A stretch of DNA of 36,758 bases from Gloeocapsopsis crepidinum LEGE 06123 (GTDB lineage: Bacteria; Cyanobacteriota; Cyanobacteriia; Cyanobacteriales; Chroococcidiopsidaceae): NCBI RefSeq assembly GCF_015207655.1, contig NZ_JADEWN010000065.1:1-36758 (forward strand). The letters are read 5' to 3'. Below, in pieces: positions 15,427 through 24,372 of this stretch (the stretch's first letter is position 1; each line of letters opens with the position of its first letter). The notes below the pieces were generated by a model. That model did no database searches and was not told the DNA's origin. It worked only from the letters and a program-made list of their open reading frames with translations. The translations under genes and the position numbers were made by a program.

Positions 15427-16347
15427 TTATGACAAAATATCTGCTAGCGCTTGTTTCACATTCGGGTACTGAAACTCAAAATTATACGCTTGTGCTCGTT
15501 GCGGCAAAACTTTTTGTCCTTCTAAAACAACAATTGCACCATCTCCTAAAAGCGCTTCTATCGCAAAACCAGGAACTGGTAGCCAAGAAGGGCGATTCAT
15601 AACTTCTCCCATCATTTGACAAAATTCTGCCATTCGTACTGGATTGGGTGCAGTAGCGTTGAGCACACCTTGAATATCTTCGCGGTTGATTGCTTCAACA
15701 ATCAAACTGACTAAGTCATCGCGGTGAATCCAGGAAAACCACTGACGACCACTACCAATTGGACCACCGGCAAAGAGTTTAAAGGGAGTAACCATCCGTG
15801 CGATCGCACCGCCCATCCCTAAAACAATACCAAATCTTAAGATAACTAGGCGAACACCATAATCCAAGACTTTCTGTGCTTCAGCTTCCCAAGCGCGACA
15901 GACTTCCGCTAAAAAATCATTACCCGATGAACTTGACTCATCAAAAGTATCTGTTTCACTTGTGCCATAGTAACCAATGGCAGAAGCATTGACTAAAACT
16001 TTAGGCTTAGGATTTGCTTTGGCGATCGCTTCGACAATTTTTTGCGTACCAAGTTGGCGGCTTTGAAATATTTCCTGCTTGCGTTGGGTTGTCCAACGTC
16101 CTTCGGCGATCGATTCTCCAGCAAGATTGACAACTGCATCACAACCAGCAATTGCATTTTGCCAAAAGCCTGATTCTGTAGAACTATATGCCACAATTTC
16201 TACGTTAGGGTAAGCTTCCTTAGGAAAAACTCGTTGGGCACTTGTAGAATTGCGTGTAAAAACTACTACTTGGTCGCCTTGTGCGTGGAGGCGTTCTACC
16301 AAGCGACCACCGACAAATCCTGTTGCTCCTGTAATTGCTACTTTCAT
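15427..16347 (-). CDS. TIGR01777-family NAD-dependent epimerase-like protein (SDR39U1 type)
   Basis: 306 aa extended SDR. The N-terminal Rossmann motif is VAITGATGFVGGRLVERL (3-20). The family hallmarks VNLAGESIAEGRWTTQRKQEI and VNASAIGYYGT are present; the latter gives the YxxxK region in an altered form typical of this family. In bacteria these are often annotated as SulA-like cell-division inhibitors, a name without good support. In cyanobacteria and chloroplasts the family is linked to thylakoid proteins. The reaction is unknown. It is divergent from the haem-oxygenase-like gene. Confidence 0.9.
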   Translation of the reverse strand: MKVAITGATGFVGGRLVERLHAQGDQVVVFTRNSTSAQRVFPKEAYPNVEIVAYSSTESGFWQNAIAGCDAVVNLAGESIAEGRWTTQRKQEIFQSRQLGTQKIVEAIAKANPKPKVLVNASAIGYYGTSETDTFDESSSSGNDFLAEVCRAWEAEAQKVLDYGVRLVILRFGIVLGMGGAIARMVTPFKLFAGGPIGSGRQWFSWIHRDDLVSLIVEAINREDIQGVLNATAPNPVRMAEFCQMMGEVMNRPSWLPVPGFAIEALLGDGAIVVLEGQKVLPQRAQAYNFEFQYPNVKQALADILS

Positions 16348-16512
16348 TTAACTTGCACCAACTGGTGTCATCTTAACAATTGCTCCAAAGCGAATCTAGC
16401 ATTTTTCTTGTGTCTTCAATGATCTACCTCTAGAGTGGAGTATTGCGATGCGAGCATTACGGACAATTGTAATAACTTGTTCAATGTTATCCGAAGTATT
16501 ACCGCTGAGGCG

Positions 16513-17571
16513 ATGATTACACAAACCAACCAAACTGTATACAATGACGCCGAGCAGCAATTTGTAGAACTGCTCGATATGATAGATTTAGACGAAAAAT
16601 TAGCAGCACAACCGGAACTTGCCAGTCAATTTGAAGCATCAATTGATCGCGCTATTCAAGATGCCTATTACACCGGATCGGGTGATGAAGCAGCCCATCG
16701 TTTTTTACAGCGCGTATTGTATCGTATTAACCGCCTAAAGCTGTTTTGGTACGACGATTTGCGGCACTATACTAACGAACGTTCGGCTTATTTGCGTAGT
16801 GTACGCGATCGCATTGAACTACCTTGGCAAGCGTGGGAACTAGCACAACTTGATGTTGCTGCAATTCAACAAGAAGATGTTAAGCAAGGGTTAGCAGAAC
16901 GCGGTGCGCGAGATCTCGATCCGCCGTTGTCTGAGGATAGTCGTTATATCCGCGAACAAACAACAGAAGCCGGATATCGCCGGATACTTGCCATTGGTTC
17001 TTTTGATGGTTTAGTTGAAGGTAGCCGCCTTTCGCGAATTTTAGGTGGTGCAGCGAATGAAGTACAAGCAACACTAACTAAAGTGTTACTTGAAGAATAT
17101 GGTAATGGTCGCTTATCACGCAAGCACTCAACCTATTTTGCTCAAATGCTATCTGAGTTTGGCATGAATACTGAACCCGAAGCATACTTCGATCTGGTTC
17201 CTTGGGAAGTGCTAGCCTGCGCTAACCATAACTTTCTAGTCACAGAATGCAAGCGATACTTTTTGCGCTATAATGGTGGATTAACTTATTTTGAAGTAGC
17301 AGGTCCTGCGGCTTATCGCAATTATCTTGCAGCAGCCCAACGTTTGGAACTTTCACAAGCTGCAATGGGTTACTGGGAATTACATATTCGAGAAGACGAA
17401 CGTCATGGACAGTGGATGCTGGATGATGTTGCTTTGCCTTTAGCACAGAAGTACCCTGAACAAGCTTGGGAAATCTTGCTGGGATACGATCAGGAAAAAC
17501 TAATGGGCGATCGCGCAGGAGAAGCAATCGTGCGATCGGCAAAAGAAGCTGATTTAGCTGCAGTCAAATAA
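16513..17571 (+). CDS. Iron-containing redox enzyme, haem-oxygenase-like fold
   Basis: About 352 aa from the ATG at 16513. The frame is open up to a GTG at 16435, but the extra 26 residues (EYCDASITDNCNN...) look unlike a protein start, so I prefer the internal ATG. An all-helical fold with the C-terminal block YWELHIREDERHGQWMLDD gives the E-x2-H and H ligands typical of haem-oxygenase-like diiron or iron oxidases/oxygenases (PF14518 group). Upstream acidic and His residues such as AAHRFLQRVLYRINRLKLFWY complete the bundle. The substrate is not predictable; relatives include decarbonylating and N-oxygenating enzymes. A strong bidirectional terminator follows. Confidence 0.82.
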   Translation: MITQTNQTVYNDAEQQFVELLDMIDLDEKLAAQPELASQFEASIDRAIQDAYYTGSGDEAAHRFLQRVLYRINRLKLFWYDDLRHYTNERSAYLRSVRDRIELPWQAWELAQLDVAAIQQEDVKQGLAERGARDLDPPLSEDSRYIREQTTEAGYRRILAIGSFDGLVEGSRLSRILGGAANEVQATLTKVLLEEYGNGRLSRKHSTYFAQMLSEFGMNTEPEAYFDLVPWEVLACANHNFLVTECKRYFLRYNGGLTYFEVAGPAAYRNYLAAAQRLELSQAAMGYWELHIREDERHGQWMLDDVALPLAQKYPEQAWEILLGYDQEKLMGDRAGEAIVRSAKEADLAAVK

Positions 17572-17573
17572 GC

Positions 17574-17617
17574 AAAATTACGTTCCCTGTTGTCTCTTGA
17601 TAGGGAACGTAATTTTT
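17574..17617. terminator. Bidirectional intrinsic terminator
   Basis: AAATTACGTTCCCT (17575-17588) and AGGGAACGTAATTT (17602-17615) make a perfect 14-bp stem with a 13-nt loop. A T-run follows on the plus strand (17613-17617) and an A-run precedes it (17574-17577), so it works in both directions. It sits between convergent genes ending at 17571 (plus) and 17636 (minus). Confidence 0.9.
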
Positions 17618-17635
17618 AAAAAATAGTAGAAATGT

Positions 17636-18349
17636 TTATAGAGCAGTCATTATTTGAAGTAATTCTTCAGATAAATCTAACTTTAGCTTATGTTTTTTTG
17701 TAAATAGAACACCTGCTAGCATATAGATATTTTCTGAGTAAAAAGCCTGATTGTTTTTTCTTAATTCTGTGATTCTTTGTTGTACTTTAGGGTCAGAGCT
17801 ATAGTAGCCAAATTTTAATGGTGAAACTATAAAATCAGCAATACCGTATCCTGTTGTTATTGCATAATCTATTAGACTTTCTGGGTTAGAGTAACTAGAG
17901 ATCATTAATAATACATTCTCATAAGCCAAAGATAGAAGCTTTTTTGTAATAGTAATCCCATCTGTTCCTCCATGCAGCAATGGCTGATATATTTTATTGT
18001 CCTTCGCAGGCAAGTAAGGCGGATTTGAGATTAAATACTCAGCTTGATGTGCCGCGTCAAAAAATGACGTGTTGTGTATTATATAATTTCTCGCTAATCC
18101 AAAGGCTTCTATTTTAGATTGAGCAGCTTCGTACGCTAAGTGATTGATTTCAAAGCCGTGTACCACTCCAGGAAATCTTGTCCTCACTAATGATTTTATT
18201 ACTGGACTACCATCACCGGAGCCAAATTCAACGATCGCTTTTGAGGCAGGACAATTATTTAAAACTAATGATTCTATGCAAAATGCATAAAAATCTGATT
18301 CTTCTGGGCAAAAGAAAACGTCTTTTAATGGCTGCGGAGAAGTAAGCAT
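17636..18349 (-). CDS. Class I SAM-dependent methyltransferase (NPPY type)
   Basis: 237 aa. Motif I is VEFGSGDGSPVIKSL (about 40-54), the acidic ribose-binding residue lies in VHGFEINHLAYEAA, and the catalytic loop is ISNPPYLP. The NPPY tetrad is used by methylases acting on planar nitrogens (adenine, cytosine, or glutamine in PrmC/HemK), so the target is an amide or base nitrogen. It is shorter than PrmC and lacks its N-terminal helical domain, so it is not PrmC. A perfect 10-bp inverted repeat covers the region just upstream of the ATG. Confidence 0.83.
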   Translation of the reverse strand: MLTSPQPLKDVFFCPEESDFYAFCIESLVLNNCPASKAIVEFGSGDGSPVIKSLVRTRFPGVVHGFEINHLAYEAAQSKIEAFGLARNYIIHNTSFFDAAHQAEYLISNPPYLPAKDNKIYQPLLHGGTDGITITKKLLSLAYENVLLMISSYSNPESLIDYAITTGYGIADFIVSPLKFGYYSSDPKVQQRITELRKNNQAFYSENIYMLAGVLFTKKHKLKLDLSEELLQIMTAL

Positions 18350-18662
18350 AGAAATTTCAGTAAACTTATATACTGAAATTAATCTTTAAGCTTTTCTTTA
18401 TTCATCTATCGCTAGTTCTATACCTAAAAGCCTAAGTATTTAAACTAAAAATTACTAAATTACACAAAAAGGATTGATCGTCCAAATCTGATAATATGCA
18501 GTAACAGACTATAAGTTAGCTAGCTCTATCAACTTAATTCAACCTAGGATAACTATATAAGATGTTGAGTGTAGATAAGCAAAATGTCTACTTTACAACA
18601 ATATTAATTTGGTTAATTAGCCCACTTATCTTAAGTCATTGCTAGCAGCGAACTATCAAACA
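18350..18662. promoter_or_regulatory. 313-nt intergenic region; leader hairpin at 18353-18380
   Basis: AATTTCAGTA (18353-18362) and TACTGAAATT (18371-18380) form a perfect 10-bp stem around AACTTATA, 4 nt upstream of the methyltransferase ATG on the minus strand. Folded in the mRNA it would cover the ribosome-binding region; as DNA it could be an operator. The rest of the interval shows no ORF of note or clear promoter. Confidence 0.5.
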
Positions 18663-18992
18663 TTATTGTGCTACCACAGGACGTTTTACTGCAAAGCGTC
18701 TGGCAACAATAATTGACCCTAAATTAGTTAATAAACAGGTGCTTGCTAACCATAGCAAGATGTATGTTGGAGCCATCACAACTCCGATCGCGAACCAAGT
18801 CCAGATGTGCAACAACATCAACACTGCAAAGATACTAGCAATTCCTGCTGATTGGTAGACCTGAGATAAGGGACGCCGCAACGCTGTCAGCAGCATTGTC
18901 AGCGAGGTAGCGATTAAGTTAGCAGGAACTAATACTGCACACAAGGCAATACAGTGATTACGTGAAAGCTCTGCAAGAGTGTTGAAAAACAT
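18663..18992 (-). CDS. Small membrane protein, about three helices, function unknown
   Basis: 109 aa. Hydrophobic segments: CIALCAVLVPANLIATSLTMLL (about 14-35), AGIASIFAVLMLLHIWTWFAIGVVM (about 49-73) and PTYILLWLASTCLLTNLGSIIVA (about 75-97), followed by a basic tail (RRFAVKRP). It contains no recognised motif. Single gene, divergent from the rhodanese gene across a 123-nt gap. Probably a plasma or thylakoid membrane protein; I do not recognise a family. Confidence 0.72.
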   Translation of the reverse strand: MFFNTLAELSRNHCIALCAVLVPANLIATSLTMLLTALRRPLSQVYQSAGIASIFAVLMLLHIWTWFAIGVVMAPTYILLWLASTCLLTNLGSIIVARRFAVKRPVVAQ

Positions 18993-19115
18993 TCAGTTAC
19001 CTAGACGATCTAAGTTGCCAAATCCTAACACTAATTTTTAGTCAATGAACCATTGACTCGCATAATATTAAACTTTTCGTAATAATCGAGGTGAGGAGCG
19101 ATCGCCTATAACGTC

Positions 19116-19652
19116 ATGAAGAATGAAATTGATAGCAAGATAATTTGGAGTGCGATCGTATTAAGTATAAGTATTGTAGGGGTGCTTAGTTGGCGATCGC
19201 TTGCTTTTTGGATTTTGAAACCCCTCATTAGGCGTAAGTTTCCCACAGTTGAATGGTTAACGACACAAGAATTAGCACAATGGCAGAACTCTCAAAAGCC
19301 ACAGCCGATTTTACTTGACGCTCGCAATGCAGCAGAATATCAAGTGAGTCATCTGCAACAAGCACAGCATATCGATCCGAAGCAACCTGAGTTGTCAGCT
19401 TTACCGCCGCAGGAAACACCAATTGTTGTCTATTGCTCAGTAGGCTACCGTAGCGCGAAAATTGCAGCAAAATTAACTGAGGCTGGTTACAAGCGCGCAT
19501 ATAACCTTGAAGGTAGTATCTTTCAATGGGTCAATGAAGGGCGTCCTGTGTTTCAAGACAACAATCAGACAACGCAAGTGCATCCTTACAATCCCCTTTG
19601 GGGACAACTTCTCAAATCAAAGTACCGCGCGAAAATAAATGAGGGAGAGTGA
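19116..19652 (+). CDS. Membrane-anchored rhodanese-domain protein
   Basis: 178 aa. A single N-terminal hydrophobic helix (IIWSAIVLSISIVGVLSW, about 8-25) anchors one rhodanese domain. The domain has PILLDARNAAEYQVSHL and the active-site loop VVYCSVGYRSAKIA with the persulfide-forming cysteine. The loop CSVGYRS is six residues after Cys, the sulfurtransferase length rather than the phosphatase type. A sulfur-carrier or redox-sensing role is possible; the partner is unknown. HIP1 sites flank and lie within the start region. Confidence 0.88.
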   Translation: MKNEIDSKIIWSAIVLSISIVGVLSWRSLAFWILKPLIRRKFPTVEWLTTQELAQWQNSQKPQPILLDARNAAEYQVSHLQQAQHIDPKQPELSALPPQETPIVVYCSVGYRSAKIAAKLTEAGYKRAYNLEGSIFQWVNEGRPVFQDNNQTTQVHPYNPLWGQLLKSKYRAKINEGE

Positions 19653-19819
19653 CGGGATGACGGGGAGTTATAAGTATTGAGATAAAAAAATCTTTTCACT
19701 CAGACCTCAAATCGTTAAACTAAATCTCTCTTTGTCAACCTTACGGTTGATGTCTAACTCCTTAAAATTTTTCTAAGTTAATTAATAAAAGTTCACAAAG
19801 TTCTTTACCTAGGGAAGTA

Positions 19820-20869
19820 ATGAGGGTGCGGAAAAATTTAGGAGTAAAAGTGACTCAACTTAAACCCATCAATCAACAAGTCGTAGCAATTGTCGGTGCT
19901 TCTAGTGGAATTGGTAGAGAAACAGCATTGCAATTTGCCAAGCGTGGAGCAAAAGTTGTTGTAGCAGCAAGAAGTGAATCAGGATTGCGATCTCTTGTAG
20001 AAGAGATTCAACGCCTTGGTGGTGAGGCGATCTATGTACTAGCGGATGTGAGTGATTTTGAGCAGGTAAAAGCGATCGCAGACAAAACTGTACAAGCTTA
20101 CGGTAGAATAGACACCTGGGTTCATGCTGCTGCTACAGCCGTACTGTCTCCATTTGAGAAAATCACGCCAGAAGAATTTAAGCGCGTTATTGATGTCAAC
20201 CTGACAGGACAAGCATACGGTGCGATGGCTGCACTACCACACCTTAAACGTGAAGGACGTGGTGCATTCATCAGTATTTCCTCAGTAGAAGCAAGACGTG
20301 CAATTCCGCTACAAAGTCCTTATTCTGCCTCAAAACATGGTGTAGAAGGGCTTTTAGAAGCCTTGCGTGTCGAATTGATGCACGAAGGTATTCCTATCAG
20401 CGTGACAAACATTATGCCTGCGGTAATTAATACGCCGTTTTACAACAAAGCCCGCACCAAATTAGGTGTAAAACCAACAGGAGTACCACCATATTATCAA
20501 CCAAGCTTGGTTGCAGAGGCAATTTTGTATACTGCTGAGCATCCAACACGCGATTTTATTGTTGGAGATATTGGTAAGATTCTCGATCTTATGCAAAAAG
20601 TCTCGCCGCAACTCGTTGATGCATTGTTACTAGCGATCGGTTTTGTGGGGCAACGTACTGATGAACCGAAGTCAGAAGACGCACCAAACAATGTATTTGA
20701 ACCTATCGAAGGTTATGACACATCGGAAGGAGACTTCAGCAATTTAACGATACCCAGTTTCACTGATTGGCTAGATAAGAATCCACCAATAAAGTGGGGT
20801 GCTGTAGCCGCTGCAACGTTAGGAGTTGCCACAGTTCTAAAAGCCTTGTTACCTGGCAACGATGCTTAA
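19820..20869 (+). CDS. SDR-family oxidoreductase with C-terminal membrane tail
   Basis: 349 aa classical SDR. Cofactor motif GASSGIG (26-32), followed by AARSE, which suggests NADP preference. The catalytic set is visible: Ser154/155 in ISISSVEARR and Tyr168-x3-Lys172 in YSASK. After the SDR core come about 100 residues ending in a hydrophobic segment (WGAVAAATLGVATVLKALL), which may tether it to a membrane. The substrate is unknown. The start ATG at 19820 has AGGGAAG upstream; a GTG 30 nt downstream is an alternative. Confidence 0.88.
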   Translation: MRVRKNLGVKVTQLKPINQQVVAIVGASSGIGRETALQFAKRGAKVVVAARSESGLRSLVEEIQRLGGEAIYVLADVSDFEQVKAIADKTVQAYGRIDTWVHAAATAVLSPFEKITPEEFKRVIDVNLTGQAYGAMAALPHLKREGRGAFISISSVEARRAIPLQSPYSASKHGVEGLLEALRVELMHEGIPISVTNIMPAVINTPFYNKARTKLGVKPTGVPPYYQPSLVAEAILYTAEHPTRDFIVGDIGKILDLMQKVSPQLVDALLLAIGFVGQRTDEPKSEDAPNNVFEPIEGYDTSEGDFSNLTIPSFTDWLDKNPPIKWGAVAAATLGVATVLKALLPGNDA

Positions 20870-21019
20870 ATAACAAGGAAACAAGCCTCTCAATTAAATT
20901 TACCTGAATTTAATCCCTACGAAAGAGATAAGCCAAATACAGAATGAGATATTTTCAAATAAATTGAGGCAATTAGCTCAAATCAAGCCATTTAAGTTTG
21001 CAGCAGAGATCAAATTATT

Positions 21020-21319
21020 ATGAGTAACGAACCCGAACAAGTACTACCAGAAGATCCTCGCGAAGCTGAGCCAGGCAGAGGAGCGCCAGGAGATAATCAC
21101 TATGGCGTGCAAATGGCACAAACAACCGATGTCAATCCCCCAGATGCAGTTATACCTGCTAATACTGACACGGAAAGAAGTGTACGGCAGGTGGAAGCGT
21201 TAGAAGCGCAAGAAGAGGGAACAGGATTACCTAGCACGGATGGTTATGTGGTTGACGAGTCAGGTAGGTTAGATAACTTTGCTGTTGAGCCGCCTATATA
21301 TTACGAGGACGAGAAGTAG
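21020..21319 (+). CDS. Small acidic, probably disordered conserved protein
   Basis: 99 aa, rich in Glu, Asp and Pro with almost no hydrophobic core: EPEQVLPEDPREAEPGRGAPGD at the start and EPPIYYEDEK at the end. No cysteine, no signal peptide. It probably lacks a stable fold. Codon use and the clean stop suggest a real gene, and similar small acidic proteins occur in cyanobacteria, but I recognise no function. It lies 150 nt after the SDR gene on the same strand. Confidence 0.65.
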   Translation: MSNEPEQVLPEDPREAEPGRGAPGDNHYGVQMAQTTDVNPPDAVIPANTDTERSVRQVEALEAQEEGTGLPSTDGYVVDESGRLDNFAVEPPIYYEDEK

Positions 21320-21369
21320 TTTTTAGCGTTATATCATCTGCAGCTGAATAACTAAACTACCTTAGAGGT

Positions 21370-21417
21370 GCTAGTGGCTAGTCGTTAGTTATAATTTACT
21401 GGTCGCTAGTCACTAAT
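21370..21417. repeat. Heptamer-repeat hairpin between convergent genes
   Basis: Heptamers GCTAGTG, GCTAGTC, GTTAGTT and ACTGGTC, GCTAGTC, ACTAATC form two 20-nt arms (21370-21389 and 21398-21417). In plus-strand RNA 18 of 20 positions pair (Watson-Crick or G-U) around an 8-nt loop. TCATTTT follows. Its position between convergent genes fits a terminator-like use. Confidence 0.6.
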
Positions 21418-21425
21418 CATTTTGA

Positions 21426-22667
21426 TTATGCTTTGAAAACGATTGCTGGATCGACGCGAGTCACTTTTTGAATGGCAAATGCAGCAGAACCAACACACAT
21501 TAAAACTGTGACACCAAAAATTGCGATCGCACTTATAGGAGTAATCAAAATCATAATTCCCTGTGTTGCTATTGTCCAAGCCCCCACACCGTAGCACAAA
21601 ATCATACTTGGTAGATAGCCTAAGATTGCCATCCACAAGGATTGCTCGACAATAACACCATAAATTTTCCAGTCGGAAGCACCCATTGCCTTAAGCGTTC
21701 CAAATTCTTTTAAATGATCTGATACCGACGAATAAAGAATTTGCCCGACAACGACAACTCCAACTATGACACCAACAATTGTACTAAGACCCAAAAGAAA
21801 TCCAATTCCTGTACGCTGCTGCCAAAATTGTTGATTGTGTCTAATGAGTTCTGCTTGAGTAAAAGCGCGGGTGTTAGGTAGTGCAGTTTCTATTCTTTGC
21901 TTGAGTACTTGTAAATCTTCTCCTGAGTCTGCCTGAATTAGGACATGAGTAATTAAATCGGATGCTGCTAATGGTTTAGGTACAGGAGTTGTATCAGGCT
22001 CAGGCTGTGTATAAACGTTAGTACATTGAATATCTGACGAACCTGCTTGCACTTTGCACGATAAAGTTGCACTTTGACCGGAGTTAGCATAAGCGTTAGC
22101 ATTTGACAAGGAAGTAAATATAAAGGGGTTAGAGACAATCGAGCGATTTCCTTGTGTTAAGCCAATGACTCGTGCTGGCAAAGTCGCAATTTCCTCAACT
22201 TCCCCAACATTGTGTACATTAAGTGTTGTGAGATTTGTCCCATCCAGCATCACCGTGTAAGGCTCCGATAAAGCACTAATGCTGCCTTGAGTAACGTTTT
22301 TGGGTGCAAACAGTTGCCCATTGGGATCGAAGCCAATAATTCGCACCAAGACAATCTCTTGCAACGAGTTACGCCAAATTGCACCTTTGAGCGTTAAAGG
22401 TTCTGCGCTTGCAACACCATCTACTTTTTGGGCGTCATTAACTTTGCTTGCAGGGATAGGCAAAGATAGTTCCAGATGCACAATACTCTCAGAAGTCACC
22501 CAGATATCCGCTTGCGAGTGTTCAATAATCTGTGTCGTTGAGCGAGTAAAGCCATTAAAAATCCCTGTTTGAATCGTTACCAAGCTTACTGCAAACATGA
22601 TTCCCGCTTGGGCGACAAGAAAGCGTGGTAGATCTTCTAGGAGATTTTTTCGAGCAACTGAAACCAT
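21426..22667 (-). CDS. FtsX-type ABC transporter permease (MacB/DevC-like)
   Basis: 413 aa with one N-terminal helix (FLVAQAGIMFAVSLVTIQTGIF, about 16-37), a large extracytoplasmic domain (about 45-285) and three C-terminal helices (GFLLGLSTIVGVIVGVVVVG; SLWMAILGYLPSMILCYGVG; ISAIAIFGVTVLMCVGSAAF). FGTLKAMGAS before the second of these is the FtsX-family coupling segment. Such permeases work with a MacB/LolD-like ATPase and often an HlyD-type adaptor, moving lipids, peptides or acting as mechanotransmitters. Neither partner gene is in the window. Lies 120 nt after the radical SAM gene on the same strand. Confidence 0.88.
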   Translation of the reverse strand: MVSVARKNLLEDLPRFLVAQAGIMFAVSLVTIQTGIFNGFTRSTTQIIEHSQADIWVTSESIVHLELSLPIPASKVNDAQKVDGVASAEPLTLKGAIWRNSLQEIVLVRIIGFDPNGQLFAPKNVTQGSISALSEPYTVMLDGTNLTTLNVHNVGEVEEIATLPARVIGLTQGNRSIVSNPFIFTSLSNANAYANSGQSATLSCKVQAGSSDIQCTNVYTQPEPDTTPVPKPLAASDLITHVLIQADSGEDLQVLKQRIETALPNTRAFTQAELIRHNQQFWQQRTGIGFLLGLSTIVGVIVGVVVVGQILYSSVSDHLKEFGTLKAMGASDWKIYGVIVEQSLWMAILGYLPSMILCYGVGAWTIATQGIMILITPISAIAIFGVTVLMCVGSAAFAIQKVTRVDPAIVFKA

Positions 22668-22787
22668 ATTCAGTAAGTGAATGAAAACAAACGTAACTTA
22701 AGGGTTGTTAATGGTTAATTGTTAATAGTTGCCGAACCATCAACATCTTCACAGCAGGATGAGCTGATTAAGCCGCAACTTTAGTCG

Positions 22788-24362
22788 TTAGGCTGCATAT
22801 GTTTTCACTGCCATATCTTCCTTTGATTCTTCCAATAATGTAGCTAATTGTGCTTCAATTTCGTCACGGACAATTTGCCGATATTGAATAAAGTGTTCAA
22901 TTAATGCACAATTACTCAAATAAGGAACAAATACACCTGGATTATGGCGCATTATGCCAAATAGCTGTTTCCAGAATTGAAACCGAGTATTGCGTTTAAA
23001 GCCCTGTCGCCAGCAGATAATGAATACTGCTCGCATCTCGATAAGTTCCAACATCCGAAAGGGTGCTTTGTGTGGTGCTGGCTTCATTGCCATAAAGTGA
23101 CGGTATACTCTTGATAGATAGCGACGAGGTTCATACAGTTCCCAGAAGCAACTAACGTACTCGCGTGCTAACTCTGGCAAAGGGCGCGTAGGAACAAAGT
23201 TTGTTAAAGTCATCTGATGACCTTCAGTTTCTTGCTTCGCCTCTAAAAGACGCCCTTCTTTCTGTAGACGTTGCCATAAAGCAGTATTTGGCAGTGCTTG
23301 TAATAACCCAAACATCGCTTTGGGAATTGCTGTCGCTTCCACAAAATTGATAATGCGATCGCCTGCACCAGGTTGTTCATCATCAAATCCCAGAATAAAA
23401 CCTGCCATGACGCTCAAGCCAGCTTGATTAATTTTCCGTACCGATTCGATCAGCGAGTTACGTGTATTTTGGAATTTGTGAGTTAGCGCAAGGCTGTCGG
23501 TATCTGGCGTTTCAATTCCTAAAAATACCGAAGTAAAGTTCGCCGCAACCATCAATGCTAACAACTCATCATCTTGTGCCAAATCTACCGATGCTTCTGT
23601 AGCAAGACGAAAAGGATATTGGTGTTCTGCCATCCAAGGACCAAGTTCCCGTAGTAACAGTTTGACATTCCGCTTGTTACCAATAAAATTGTCATCGACC
23701 ATAAACACTGAACGCCGCCAGCCTAAATCGTAAAGTGTCTGTAACTCAGCAATTAGTTGTGCTGGTGTTTTGGTTCGAGGTTTACGCCCATACAGCACAA
23801 TAATGTCGCAGAACTCGCACTGAAAAGGACAACCCCGCGAAAATTGCACTGACATCTCGTTATAGGCATTGAGATCGAGGAGATCAAATCGTGGAATTGG
23901 CGTACTAGTAACATCAGGCTTTTCTCCTTTGGCAGTAAAAATTCCTGAAGTTTCGCCGCGTTCGAGCGCAGCAACAAGAAGTGGTAGAGTAATTTCGCCT
24001 TCATCTAAAACGAGAAAATCTGCTCCCGCTTCCTGCGCTGCATCAGGTACAGAAGTCACATAGGGACCACCCACTGCTACCAATTTATCCCGTCGCTTTG
24101 CCTCATGAATGAGATGCAGCATATCGGGTTTTTGGACAATCATGCCAGAAATAATGACTAAATCTGCCCAAGCCCAGTCTGCTTCAGTTTCCTCGCCTAC
24201 ATTGCGATCTACAAGGCGGAACTCCCAGTTTTGAGGCAAAATTGCTGCTACAGTAATCATCCCCAATGGGGGCAGAGAAACTTTACGGCCAATGAGTTCT
24301 AGTGCGCGATCAAAGGACCAGAAAGATTTGGGGAAAAGTGGATATAAAAGTAGTACACGCAT
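22788..24362 (-). CDS. B12-binding-domain radical SAM protein (hopanoid-methylase-like)
   Basis: 524 aa. The N-terminal half (MRVLLLYPLFPKSFWSFD to about 150) is a cobalamin-binding-type Rossmann domain. The radical SAM cluster is Cys178, Cys182 and Cys185 in GCPFQCEFC. Downstream, FMVDDNFIGN and VFLGIETPD are typical, and the C-terminal DUF4070-like region ends the protein. The overall pattern, including LPPLGMITVAAILP and DIIVLYGRKPRTKTP, strongly resembles HpnP (C-2 hopanoid methylase) and its paralogues as I remember them; telling HpnP from these needs a tree. It would need cobalamin, and cobQ is in the window. Confidence 0.87.
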   Translation of the reverse strand: MRVLLLYPLFPKSFWSFDRALELIGRKVSLPPLGMITVAAILPQNWEFRLVDRNVGEETEADWAWADLVIISGMIVQKPDMLHLIHEAKRRDKLVAVGGPYVTSVPDAAQEAGADFLVLDEGEITLPLLVAALERGETSGIFTAKGEKPDVTSTPIPRFDLLDLNAYNEMSVQFSRGCPFQCEFCDIIVLYGRKPRTKTPAQLIAELQTLYDLGWRRSVFMVDDNFIGNKRNVKLLLRELGPWMAEHQYPFRLATEASVDLAQDDELLALMVAANFTSVFLGIETPDTDSLALTHKFQNTRNSLIESVRKINQAGLSVMAGFILGFDDEQPGAGDRIINFVEATAIPKAMFGLLQALPNTALWQRLQKEGRLLEAKQETEGHQMTLTNFVPTRPLPELAREYVSCFWELYEPRRYLSRVYRHFMAMKPAPHKAPFRMLELIEMRAVFIICWRQGFKRNTRFQFWKQLFGIMRHNPGVFVPYLSNCALIEHFIQYRQIVRDEIEAQLATLLEESKEDMAVKTYAA

Positions 24363-24372
24363 TATATTTTAG

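Noticed and set aside
19736-19749. CAAC-N6-GTTG, the SufR consensus, upstream of the SDR gene
   Set aside because: Exact match, but only eight fixed bases, expected by chance about once in a window this size, and the neighbouring gene has no iron-sulfur link. The sequence also forms a plain TCAACC/GGTTGA hairpin.
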